From contig JBAZVN010000017.1 of NCBI GenBank assembly GCA_041660815.1, positions 20,446-84,445 of the forward strand: a stretch of 64,000 nt of DNA, read 5' to 3'. Position numbers and translations under genes: made by a program. Numbering within the stretch: the stretch's first letter is position 1; each line of letters starts with the position of its first letter. Below are positions 52,901-60,557 of this stretch, piece by piece. Below the pieces are notes generated by a model, which worked only from the letters and a program-made list of their open reading frames with translations, was not told the origin of the DNA and did no database searches. Origin of the DNA: PALSA-1006 sp041660815. Its GTDB lineage: Bacteria > Pseudomonadota > Gammaproteobacteria > Burkholderiales > Gallionellaceae.

Positions 52901-53755
52901 TACCCCTGTTGTTCTAAACGTTGAAATTTTAGGCTGCGACAAGTCAGTTCCGTAAGGCAAGATCACGGAAATAACACCTGTCGTGTCATTGATCACTCCG
53001 GCAACCCCGTCAATCGAATAACTGGTGATGTCTTTGGCAGTATTGCTGGCCACAGTTACATTCACGTTATAACTTGCGATTGTTATTCCATCTGCTGCGT
53101 GAACCACGTAAACCTTTGGCGTTCCGGGCGTAAAGACATTCGTAGGAGGTAACGCACTATTCTGTGTTGTGCCTGCCACTTTGACACTTAATCCCGTAGT
53201 TAAATAAGTTGCTGTCATCGGCAGTGTTACATCCGTCCCAAATGGCATGACTACCGTAATAGTTTTAGGCGTTGTCGCCTCACTGATTACGCCGGCAATG
53301 CCGTTAAGTGAGTAACTGGTAATCGCACTATCCGTAATAGTCGCTACAGTTACATTGACAGTGTAGCTTGCCGTTAATCCATCGGAAGCCGTTACCACGT
53401 AAGCAACTGAGGGATTAAATACATTGGCGGTTGTACCACTTTCCTGAAGCGTGGCGCCCACCTTTACGTTTGCCCCTGTGCTGGTAAATGTTGCTGTTTT
53501 TGCAGTCGCCAGATTGGTTACCGTAGTCCCTGATGAATAATGGGGCAAGGTCACCGAGATCGTTTTGGTCGTTTCGTTAATAACGCCCGCCACGCCGTTA
53601 ATTGAAAAGCTGGTAATTTCTTTACCGGCAAAAACACCGGCTCCACCGCCACCCAGAATGGCATCACCACCTCCGTGACTACATCCAGTCGCAATCGCGA
53701 CAAAAAATGCCATTAAAAACAATAGCGGTTTGGTAATAAGTTCGAATCTTTTCAT
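49910..53755 (-). CDS. Giant lipoprotein: ten ITSYSLNGIAGVI repeats plus ice-binding-like (DUF3494) domain
   Basis: A 1281-residue exported lipoprotein (lipobox VAIATGCSHGG, Cys at about residue 25; GAGGGG upstream of the ATG). Ten beta-sandwich-like repeats of about 90-100 residues follow, each opening ITSYSLNGIAGVI and containing PKTITVVMPFGTDL and NVFTQGTPKVYTV. The last 240 residues form a DUF3494 ice-binding-like domain (ASTFGMMARDAMTLTVGV … FVFQADTMTTTTGSVVLQNG … VYWVMTNNATIGTNTFFQGT). Members bind ice or act as adhesins. The repeats look like a stalk lifting the domain from the cell. It shares its C-terminal domain type with the next upstream gene. Confidence 0.85.
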   Translation of the reverse strand: MKRFELITKPLLFLMAFFVAIATGCSHGGGDAILGGGGAGVFAGKEITSFSINGVAGVINETTKTISVTLPHYSSGTTVTNLATAKTATFTSTGANVKVGATLQESGTTANVFNPSVAYVVTASDGLTASYTVNVTVATITDSAITSYSLNGIAGVISEATTPKTITVVMPFGTDVTLPMTATYLTTGLSVKVAGTTQNSALPPTNVFTPGTPKVYVVHAADGITIASYNVNVTVASNTAKDITSYSIDGVAGVINDTTGVISVILPYGTDLSQPKISTFRTTGVSVAVAGVAQSSGVTTNVFTLGVSKLYTVTAADSSLENYNVNVSVATSTARAITSYSLNGIAGIISEATTPKTISVVMPFGTNLATAMTATYLTTGTSVTVGGVVQNSALPPTNVFTSGTPKVYIVHAADGTSTASYNVNVTVATSSSKAITSYSLNGIAGVISEATTPKTISVVMPFGTNLATAMTATYLTTGTSVTVGGVVQNSALPPTNVFTSGTPKVYTVVANDGSTATYNVNVTVATSSAKAITSYSLDGIAGVISEATTPKTISVVMPFGTNLATAMTATYLTTGTSVTVGGVVQNSALPPTNVFTSGTSKVYTVIANDASTATYNVNVTVATSSAKAITSYSLDGIAGVISEATTPKTIAVIMPSGTDLTLPMTATWLTTGTSVTVGTPAVTQVSALPPTNVFTSGTPKVYTVMANDGTTASYNVNVTVATNNAKAITSYSLNGIAGVISEATTPKTITVVMPSGTDLTLPMTATWLTTGTSVLVGATQQISALPPTNVFTQGTPKVYTVTASDGSLPASYNVNVSVATGSAKAITSYSLNGIAGVISENTTPKTIAVIMPSGTDLTLPMTATWLTTGTSVMIGVTQQFSALPPTNVFTQGTPKVYSVTAADGSAAASYDVNVSVASSSAKAITSFSLDGIAGIISENTTPKTITVVMPKGTDLTLAKTATWLTTGTSVLIGATQQFSALPPTNVFTQGTPKVYSVTAADLSSPASYNVNVSVTPVDPGPAGAVPVLASASTFGMMARDAMTLTVGVPAPHIYGNIALTGPTSTSSSLVGFALAGTVGNKTSIYVTGSKALNVDSINTTDNGNSASLPQLLLDLQATYANNKLGSLTRVAPAAAPIAGSHGGTFGTGVVDLTGKLLLPGIYAVGTTTDTFALSNSSGHLVLDGEGNADAVFVFQADTMTTTTGSVVLQNGAQAKNVYWVMTNNATIGTNTFFQGTIVAGRTITVNANTIVQGRMLAGGDVAAPAGTGNITVSGVITVPPQ
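50705..53600 (-). repeat. Intragenic tandem repeats (about 285-300 bp units)
   Basis: The DNA encoding the repeat stalk is itself tandem. The central units (about 51900-52700) are nearly identical over long runs, for example the shared blocks GCGCACTATTTTGCACGAC and CGCCGTCGCAAGATTGGTTC, whereas the outer units are more diverged. This indicates recent duplication or gene conversion inside the array and a risk of misassembly. Confidence 0.8.
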
Positions 53756-54041
53756 TTCATTCCCCTCTTTATCTGAACTAGCGGAACATTAATGCGGATG
53801 ATTAATGTCGTGCAGTATTAATGCCGCTAGTGTTTCGGCATTACCCATTTAGCAAGGTTGAAAGCCTTTATTTGCCTTGATCCAATTCAAAATTAAGATC
53901 GGTAAAAGACCATGCAACTTGCCACACTGGTTATCGTTATCCTCTTTCTGTCAAAACCGCACCGTGCGCTAGAGCACATAGAAAACTTTTGCGAAGACTC
54001 AGCAAAAATCGGGAGTAACACTAAAAATATTGTAAATGCGC

Positions 54042-54077
54042 AAAACAAAAGGCCGTCTTGCGACGGCCTTTTGTTTT
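54042..54077 (-). terminator. Rho-independent terminator downstream of the BIG2/DUF3494 gene
   Basis: A perfect 16-bp stem (AAAACAAAAGGCCGTC, loop TTGC, complementary arm) lies 19 bases beyond the stop of the 54096-56534 gene. The U-rich tail (complement of AAAACAAAA) is right for the minus strand; the symmetry would let it work in both directions. The remaining gap 53756-54041 is the leader of the next gene and shows no ORF. Confidence 0.85.
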
Positions 54078-54095
54078 CCAACTTTTTTACGTAAA

Positions 54096-56534
54096 TTACG
54101 GCGCTTTGGTAATCGTGTCTGAAATCAAGGTAATCTGATTGGTTACCGCAAATAAACTACCTGTTATGTTTGCGCCAGCCAGCACATTGATTTGCGTCCA
54201 AGAGAATACATTTCCCATAAAAGTGGTGCCTGCCGCAATGGTAGTTTTGCCACCACTTCTCCAGAACACATTTTTGGCTAGCGCACCATTATCCAGGATG
54301 ATGCTTCCGCTCGCACCTGTAGTGAGCGTGCCATCAATCGAGAAAATAAATACTGCGTTCGGGTCACCTTGTGCATCCAAATGCAAGGCACCGGTTGAGA
54401 TACCGACATTGCTCGCAGTCTTGTACACCCCACGCGTTAGCGTCAGCGTACCCAGTTCAGTAGGACATACCTGAGTTGGTGCACCCGGATTGGGATCAGC
54501 CGCCAGGAAAGAATAGGCAATTCCCAAATCTGTTTTAGCCTGAGTAATCATCGCAGCAGTGGTTGTCCAGGGCGCACCAACAACAACCGTGGCAGTGTGC
54601 AGCGGATAAGCATAGGGCGCAGGATTTGCATCGTTGACGGCATACGACAAGCCATTGGTTAGCTGGGTAAATTGACCCGCACTTGGCCCGGTGGTGAAAC
54701 CCGCAAAATAGGACCGTGCCTGATCTTCAATGGCCATATCACCATTGCTAATCGCAGTGGTTCCCGTCGTGGTAATTGCCTGACTTGCCAGCAACACAAA
54801 CCGGCCTGCCTCACCAAGCTTGGGTGCCGTTGGATTAGCGTCAATCACGGTCAGATTAGCTGTCGCTGCTTGTCCGCCAAAATTGGCGGTAATCAATGAG
54901 CTACCTTTGGCAACAGGTGTTGCCAAACCGGACAAAGATACCGTTGCCACAGCAGGACTTCCAGAAACCCAGTTTGCCGACACAACCGAAGTCGTAGCAT
55001 CGCTATAGGTTGCGGTTGCCACAAATTGTTGATTACTGCCAAGCGCAATAGTCTTGGGCGTTGGTGTTACTGCAATTGAACTTAATGTCGCAGCAGTGAC
55101 AGTCAAATTGGCAGTGTTACTTTGCCCACCGAAGCTCGCGGTTATAAGCGAAGTTCCGCTGGCAACAGAGGTTGCTAAACCGCCAATTGAAATAGTGGCA
55201 ACCGCATCACTAGCCGACGTCCAAGTTGCCGGAACCACAGCGGTGGTTGAATCACTAAATGTCGCCGTTGCCACAAATTGTTGCGTTGAACCAGCACTCG
55301 CAATTGAAGACGCCGTTGGTGTTACGGCAATTGACGATAGTGTTGCACTATTGACTGTCAACGTAGTCGTTGCCGAGTAACCAGAAAAAGTTGCAGTAAT
55401 CAACGAAGCGCCTCCGGCAATCGGTGTTGCAACACCTGTGGAGCCAACTATCGTAGCAACTGCTGGATCTGCGGATACCCATGTGGCGTCCACTACTGCA
55501 GTTGTTCCGTCGCTATAACTTGCCGTAGCCACAAATTGCAATGGAGCGGCACTTTGCGCGATTGAAGGAGCTACCGGTGCAATCGAAATCGAACTTATGG
55601 TTGCCGCAGTAACCGTCAAGGTGGCTGTCGCACTTATCCCACCGAAACTGGCTGTGATCACCGAGCTGCCGGTTGCCACCGGAGTCGCTACTCCCAATGT
55701 CGATACACTTGCGACACCGATGCTGGCAGAAGTCCATTGCGTGGCAAGATTTGCGCTCACATCCGCTGTGGTTAAATCGCTGTAGGTTGCTGTTGCGATC
55801 ATCTGCTGCGTAGTGCCCAACGCAATTGAGGGAGCTGCCGGAGTCAATGCAAGCGAAGTTAACGTTGCGCTGGTCACTGCCAATGAAGTGCTGGCAATTT
55901 GATTGCCGAAGGTAGCCGTAATTAGCACAGTACCTACCCCAATTGATGACGCAACACCTGCCGTTGAAACGCTGGCCACGTTACTCGTGGCAGCCGTCCA
56001 TATTGCAATGGCTGTCACATCTGACGTAGTTTGATCCGTATAAGTTGCTGTAACACTAAACTGTTTAGTTCCACCCAGAGCAATAGACGCGGAGGCAGGG
56101 GTAACTGCAATTGACTCTAAAGATCCGGTCATAAAACTCCAAACATGATTAGTCGCCAATGCATTCCCTGCCAAGTCTTTAATGTCGGTGGTAAGCGTGG
56201 CGGTATAAGTCGTATTGGCCTCTAGCACACTGTTTGGTGTGAAAATTGCGGTGTTGCCGGAATAACTGACAACCCCTGGAATATTTGCCGTATCACCCTG
56301 TTTTTTAACAGTAAATGTTTGATCAGTTAGCGATGCCGGATCCATCGTTTCAGTGAAATTGGCGGTAACCGTTTTATCCAGCACGCCCAATGAAACATTC
56401 TCAGTGACCACCGAACCTACCGTAGGTGCTGTGTTGTCCGGCGTTCCAGAATCTCCGCAGCCTGCCGCTAAAACCACTATCAGTAGTGCTACAAACCAAC
56501 GTAGTGGATGCGTAAATTTTTTGAATTGACTCAT
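54096..56534 (-). CDS. Large lipoprotein: Big_5, five BIG2 repeats and ice-binding-like (DUF3494) domain
   Basis: An 812-residue exported lipoprotein (lipobox VLAAGCGDS, Cys at about 26). An Ig-like Big_5 domain (about 36-137: VTANFTETMDPASL … DLAGNALATNHVWSF) is followed by five bacterial Ig-like BIG2 repeats of about 85 residues (SIAVTPTASSIASAGSTQQF … SLITASFGGQS) and a C-terminal DUF3494 domain (KLGEAGRFVLLASQAITTTG … FIFSIDGTLTTGASGSIILDNGA … VFWRSGGKTTIAAGTTFMG). It is likely an ice-binding or surface-adhesion protein. It shares strand and C-terminal domain type with the gene downstream. Confidence 0.87.
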   Translation of the reverse strand: MSQFKKFTHPLRWFVALLIVVLAAGCGDSGTPDNTAPTVGSVVTENVSLGVLDKTVTANFTETMDPASLTDQTFTVKKQGDTANIPGVVSYSGNTAIFTPNSVLEANTTYTATLTTDIKDLAGNALATNHVWSFMTGSLESIAVTPASASIALGGTKQFSVTATYTDQTTSDVTAIAIWTAATSNVASVSTAGVASSIGVGTVLITATFGNQIASTSLAVTSATLTSLALTPAAPSIALGTTQQMIATATYSDLTTADVSANLATQWTSASIGVASVSTLGVATPVATGSSVITASFGGISATATLTVTAATISSISIAPVAPSIAQSAAPLQFVATASYSDGTTAVVDATWVSADPAVATIVGSTGVATPIAGGASLITATFSGYSATTTLTVNSATLSSIAVTPTASSIASAGSTQQFVATATFSDSTTAVVPATWTSASDAVATISIGGLATSVASGTSLITASFGGQSNTANLTVTAATLSSIAVTPTPKTIALGSNQQFVATATYSDATTSVVSANWVSGSPAVATVSLSGLATPVAKGSSLITANFGGQAATANLTVIDANPTAPKLGEAGRFVLLASQAITTTGTTAISNGDMAIEDQARSYFAGFTTGPSAGQFTQLTNGLSYAVNDANPAPYAYPLHTATVVVGAPWTTTAAMITQAKTDLGIAYSFLAADPNPGAPTQVCPTELGTLTLTRGVYKTASNVGISTGALHLDAQGDPNAVFIFSIDGTLTTGASGSIILDNGALAKNVFWRSGGKTTIAAGTTFMGNVFSWTQINVLAGANITGSLFAVTNQITLISDTITKAP

Positions 56535-56803
56535 TTGATTCTCCCAAATTTATGAATCTTGAAAACTCCCGGATCGAATCGAAGCAAAAGTACAAGTCAT
56601 ATTGATTTTTTGTTATCCCACTTTCCGGCGCTTTACTCTGTGCGGCACTACACATTGCCTTTCTCTCAAAACCTTTCTCTCGAAAAAATTTAAGCGTGCT
56701 AGCGAACAGATTCACTTCTCCGAAACAAGTAAATTGCTGATTCACACAATCCCAATTCAATTGCTTCTTTCAACATGCACGCACAATATTCGGGGCTCAC
56801 CTC

Positions 56804-58009
56804 ATGCTGACCACACAACAGACGACTGATGACGGCAGGGCAGAACTTAACGGACTGACCACAGTCATTAATGCGGCCACAGAAACACCCAACACGGCCA
56901 CTGCGACCGCTGTGGTAACGATTCGCCCGTTCCGCTATTTGCGCATTAATGTTGCGGTTAATGTGCTGGCAGTGATTGCGATTGTTTGCGCTCTGTATTG
57001 GGGGCGCGCATTTTTTGTTCCATTGCTGGTTGGAATTCTCGCCAGCTACACCTTGAGCCCGATGGTGGATTGGCTGAAGTTTTGTTACATCCCGCGCGCT
57101 TTGGGCGCGGCAATTGTGATGGGCGTTCTGATAGGGGGATTTAGCTGGCTGGGATTTTCACTAAGCGACGATGCAGCTGCAATGATCGACAAATTGCCTG
57201 AAGCCACCCGCAAATTGCGTCAGCAATTGCACTCCACCAACACCGAAAAAAGTGCATTGCAAAATATTCAGGAAGCCACCAAACAGCTAGAAGGGGTCGC
57301 CACCGATGCGGGCAGTCAACAAGGCAAAAAAGTTGCTGATAAACAAAATAATGACGCCTCGATTTCACTGCATAATTATGTAGTTACGCAATATTCACTA
57401 TTATTCGCGGCTATCGCACAAGCACCGATTGTGCTGCTGCTCACCTATTTTTTATTGTCCTCTGGCGCGCACTTTCGCAATAAGATATTAACGGTTGTCG
57501 GACCGTCGCTATTTCGCAAAAAAGAGATGGTTTGCATACTGGACGGGATCGAAATACAAATACAACTCTATCTTTTCACCATGCTGATTTCTAGCGTGAT
57601 GATTGGCGTATCAGTCTGGCTGGCATACTCCGCACTCGGCATGGAACAACCCGCGCTCTGGGGTGTGTCCGCCGCCATATTGCAATTCATTCCTTATTTA
57701 GGACCGGCATTACTGGCTTTTTCAGGAGGCTTGGTCAGCTTCATTCAATTTAATTCCCTACCCCATGCGCTCGCCACCAGCACGGTAACGCTCATGCTAA
57801 CCGTGGCAGTCGGAGTAATTTTTACCACGTGGATTCAAAGCCGGTTTGCCAAATTAAATCCGACTGTGCTGTTTATCGCTTTGTTGTTTTTTGCCTGGCT
57901 TTGGGGAGTGTGGGGGCTACTGCTGGGTGCACCGCTTGTCGCCATTGCTAAAGTGATCTGTGACCATGTGGAAGCGCTTAAACCACTGGGTGAATTGCTC
58001 GGCTCTTAA
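56804..58009 (+). CDS. AI-2E family transporter (PerM/UPF0118 permease)
   Basis: A 401-residue inner-membrane protein with about 8 transmembrane segments. Features are the early hydrophobic pair (VNVLAVIAIVCALYWGRAFFVP), the SYTLSPMVDWL motif, a long soluble loop (about 115-190) and the conserved C-terminal half (QFIPYLGPALLAFSGG … LNPTVLFIALLFFAWLWGVWG). The family includes TqsA, linked to autoinducer-2 export, and PerM; the substrate here is unknown. It is divergent from the BIG2 gene; the 269-base gap holds both promoters and nothing else I can name. Confidence 0.88.
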   Translation: MLTTQQTTDDGRAELNGLTTVINAATETPNTATATAVVTIRPFRYLRINVAVNVLAVIAIVCALYWGRAFFVPLLVGILASYTLSPMVDWLKFCYIPRALGAAIVMGVLIGGFSWLGFSLSDDAAAMIDKLPEATRKLRQQLHSTNTEKSALQNIQEATKQLEGVATDAGSQQGKKVADKQNNDASISLHNYVVTQYSLLFAAIAQAPIVLLLTYFLLSSGAHFRNKILTVVGPSLFRKKEMVCILDGIEIQIQLYLFTMLISSVMIGVSVWLAYSALGMEQPALWGVSAAILQFIPYLGPALLAFSGGLVSFIQFNSLPHALATSTVTLMLTVAVGVIFTTWIQSRFAKLNPTVLFIALLFFAWLWGVWGLLLGAPLVAIAKVICDHVEALKPLGELLGS

Positions 58010-58138
58010 GCACTTTGAAAAAATATATTTATGTACGAAAGCGTACAGATTGCTTTTGTCTGGAGCCCTATTCTTAGCTATCGAAATTGCTTAACAACAC
58101 ACTTATTACTGACGCATCTAACTAACCGGATCTTGAAA

Positions 58139-58522
58139 ATGATAACGATATATAAATCAAATCTAATCGCAAAAGCAAGCCTTGCCATGACTGCAATATT
58201 TATCTTGGCTGGCTGCGCAACCACTCCCCCTCCCTTGGAGCAACTTGCGGTTTCAAAAGCGGCAATCGTCAATGCAAAAAGTGCGGGAGCCAATGAATTG
58301 GCACCGCAAGAATTTAAATTGGCAAACGACAAAATAATCCGCGCGGATCAAGCCATGGAGGAAAAAAACTTCTTGCTGGCTCAACAACTCGCAGAGCAAG
58401 CGCAACTTGATGCACAACTGTCTATTGCTGTTGCGCGCTCCACTAAAGCCAAGCAAGCGGCCGATACTGTTTATGACGATAGTCGCGTGCTGCAAAAAGA
58501 AATCATTCGCAACACCCGCTAA
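58139..58522 (+). CDS. DUF4398 lipoprotein
   Basis: About 127 residues from ATG 58139 (MITIYKSNLIAKASLAMTAI). Lipobox ILAGCATT. The rest is helical: SKAAIVNAKSAGANELAPQEFKLANDKIIRADQAMEEKNFLLAQQLAEQAQLDAQL, the DUF4398 signature. The longer reading to 58031 adds a poor leader and is rejected. It lies 21 bases upstream of a second DUF4398 lipoprotein that also has an OmpA domain, a common pairing. It is thought to act in the outer membrane/periplasm; the function is unknown. Confidence 0.85.
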   Translation: MITIYKSNLIAKASLAMTAIFILAGCATTPPPLEQLAVSKAAIVNAKSAGANELAPQEFKLANDKIIRADQAMEEKNFLLAQQLAEQAQLDAQLSIAVARSTKAKQAADTVYDDSRVLQKEIIRNTR

Positions 58523-58543
58523 TTTATTTTAATGGAGTCACTC

Positions 58544-59431
58544 ATGAATAATTTTCAAAATATATCTATCTCATTAATTGCATTGGTAATTTTAAGCGCA
58601 TGCAGCACCACCGCAAAAAATACCTACTTGCCGGAAGCCCATGCAAAGTACAACGAAGCCAGCAATAATTCTGTGATTTCTGCATTAGCACCAGACGAAA
58701 TGAAGCTGGCCAGTGATGCCCTGATAAAAGCAGAAGCCGCGCAAAAGAAGGGCGAAAGTATCGAAACCGTCAATCATCTTGCCTATCTGTCTTACCAGCA
58801 AGTGAGGGTCGCACAGGAAACTGCGTTTAGAAAGGCGGATGAGGCACGACTGAGCACGGCTGTTTCGGTTCGCGAACAAGCGCTACTTGATGCCAGAACT
58901 GCCGAAGCAGATGTTGCCAAGCAATCTCTGGAAGTTGCCCAAGCCACGGCTTATCAACTTGCAGATGAATTGGTCGCTGCGAATGCTCAGGCAGAACTGG
59001 ATCAACAGCTTATTGCCAAGCAGGAAACTCAGCTCAAAGAGCTGCATGCAAAAAAAACCAATCGCGGCCAAGTCATTACGCTGGGAGACGTGTTATTTAA
59101 TTCCAGCAAATCACAATTAAAATCAAATGGCACCCGGCAAGTCCAAAAGCTCGCCGATTTCCTCACCAACTACCCCAAAAACATGGTGCTGATTGAAGGC
59201 TATACGGACAGTATCGGATCTGCCGCTAAAAATCAAAAGCTGTCCGAACAACGCGCCAACTCAGTTCGCAACGCCTTGGTTTCCATGGGAATCAATAGCA
59301 ACCGCGTAATCACCATCGGTTACGGGGAAGCGTTTCCAATCACCAGTAACGATTCAGCGGCCAACCGCCAAGCCAATCGACGCGTGGAAATCATTGTTTC
59401 AGACAGCAATGGAAAAACCGCATCTCGTTGA
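58544..59431 (+). CDS. DUF4398/OmpA-domain lipoprotein
   Basis: A 295-residue protein from ATG 58544, with GGAG 6 bases upstream. Lipobox VILSACSTT. A DUF4398 region (about 30-105: ISALAPDEMKLASDALIKAEAAQKKGES) is followed by a long coiled coil (about 105-175) and an OmpA-like peptidoglycan-binding domain (about 178-290: LGDVLFNSSKSQLKSNG, IEGYTDSIGSAAKNQKLSEQRANSV, RQANRRVEIIVS). It would tether the outer membrane to the wall through a helical spacer. It follows the single-domain DUF4398 protein, probably in one transcript. Confidence 0.9.
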   Translation: MNNFQNISISLIALVILSACSTTAKNTYLPEAHAKYNEASNNSVISALAPDEMKLASDALIKAEAAQKKGESIETVNHLAYLSYQQVRVAQETAFRKADEARLSTAVSVREQALLDARTAEADVAKQSLEVAQATAYQLADELVAANAQAELDQQLIAKQETQLKELHAKKTNRGQVITLGDVLFNSSKSQLKSNGTRQVQKLADFLTNYPKNMVLIEGYTDSIGSAAKNQKLSEQRANSVRNALVSMGINSNRVITIGYGEAFPITSNDSAANRQANRRVEIIVSDSNGKTASR

Positions 59432-59508
59432 TTATATTTAATTATATACAAGCGCCCTCTTAAGCTCTTCAACCCCGCAACATATTTTTTTCTTTAGGAG
59501 AAATACCC

Positions 59509-59844
59509 ATGAGCACGAACACATTAGATTCAATTAATGCCAACCTTAGCGCCACAAAAGAACAATTTATGGACGAGTTGCATTTGATGGTTAAGGATGC
59601 CGAAGACTTACTGCAAGCCACGTCCAGTCAAGCGGGTGAAAACGCTTCAGCCGCGCGTGCACGCATTCAAAAAAGCTTGCGCGTGGTTAAAGATCGCCTT
59701 ATTGACACGGAAACTGAAGTGCTTGAGCGCACCCGTCAAGCAGCCAAAGTGACTGATCTATATGTGCATGAGAATCCCTGGAAGGCGATTGGTATTTCTG
59801 CCTGTGTTGGTGCAATTGTTGGCATGTTGATTGCGCGTCGTTAG
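59509..59844 (+). CDS. DUF883 (YqjD/ElaB-like) membrane protein
   Basis: A 111-residue protein: a long amphipathic N-terminal helix (NLSATKEQFMDELHLMVKDAEDLLQATSSQAGENASAARARI) and a single C-terminal transmembrane segment (WKAIGISACVGAIVGMLIARR), the DUF883 pattern. E. coli YqjD and ElaB are stationary-phase proteins that tether ribosomes to the inner membrane. AGGAG precedes the ATG. First of three genes in YqjD-YqjE-YqjK order. Confidence 0.9.
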   Translation: MSTNTLDSINANLSATKEQFMDELHLMVKDAEDLLQATSSQAGENASAARARIQKSLRVVKDRLIDTETEVLERTRQAAKVTDLYVHENPWKAIGISACVGAIVGMLIARR

Positions 59845-59850
59845 AAAATA

Positions 59851-60225
59851 ATGGAATCGAGCGGACTATTAGAGTCGTCGAAACAAATGGTGGGTACGTT
59901 GCTCGCCATTTTTCAAACACGACTGGAACTCCTGTCAAACGAGATTGAGGAAGAGCGACTGCGTATCGGACAAATACTAATTTATGGCAGCCTCATCCTG
60001 TTCTGCTTTGGCATTGCCACCGTTCTATTAAGCGCATTTATCGTAATCACTTTTTGGGACAGTTATCGTTTGGAGGTATTGGCAGGACTTACTATTGTTT
60101 TTTTAATTTCTGCACTTGTATTGTTAAACACCTTGCGCTCATTGGCACGAACCAAGCCCCGGTTGTTTTCCGCCAGCATAACTGAATTAATCGATGACCG
60201 TGATCGGCTGGCAGCACGGCCATGA
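59851..60225 (+). CDS. YqjE-like (phage holin family/DUF1469) membrane protein
   Basis: A 124-residue protein with an N-terminal amphipathic helix (LLAIFQTRLELLSNEIEEERLRI) and two transmembrane segments (about 43-66 and 76-98), followed by a charged tail. This is the YqjE/DUF1469 pattern. It starts 7 bases after the DUF883 gene and overlaps the next gene by 4 bases. The role is unknown; co-occurrence with YqjD suggests a membrane/stress function. Confidence 0.87.
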   Translation: MESSGLLESSKQMVGTLLAIFQTRLELLSNEIEEERLRIGQILIYGSLILFCFGIATVLLSAFIVITFWDSYRLEVLAGLTIVFLISALVLLNTLRSLARTKPRLFSASITELIDDRDRLAARP

Positions 60226-60557
60226 ACAAGCGTCTGGCTAAAATTAGAGCGCAACGCCATAAATTGCTGGAAGAAATTGAAATGCAGCGTAGCGAAATTT
60301 CAATTCATGTACAGCAAATCGAACAGCCCCTGGCGTTGCTCGATACCGCGATTAGCGCTGCGCGCTTTCTGTACCGCCATCCCGCCTGGGTCGCAGGCAG
60401 CATTAGTACGTTGTTATTTCTTCGGCATAAAGGTTATTGGGGCTTTGCTCAAGTGGGCGGTCAATTGTTATTCAGATACCGCTTGCCGATTATCCTGATG
60501 ATCAGAAAAATATTTAGTCGCGCGCGCACACCGCCTGGAAAACTTAGCCATGATTAA
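60222..60557 (+). CDS. YqjK-like small membrane-associated protein
   Basis: A 111-residue basic protein: N-terminal coiled coil (MNKRLAKIRAQRHKLLEEIEMQRSEI), the YqjK-type RFLYRHPAW segment and a weakly hydrophobic middle. ATGA overlap with the YqjE-like gene indicates coupling. Its end overlaps the start of the TpsA adhesin gene by 8 bases. Confidence 0.78.
   Translation: MNKRLAKIRAQRHKLLEEIEMQRSEISIHVQQIEQPLALLDTAISAARFLYRHPAWVAGSISTLLFLRHKGYWGFAQVGGQLLFRYRLPIILMIRKIFSRARTPPGKLSHD

Noticed and set aside
53780..53900. Possible c-di-GMP (GEMM) riboswitch in the leaders of the DUF3494 genes
   Set aside because: Some short matches (GGCAAA, GCCGAAA) occur, but the second stem and the conserved internal loops are absent.
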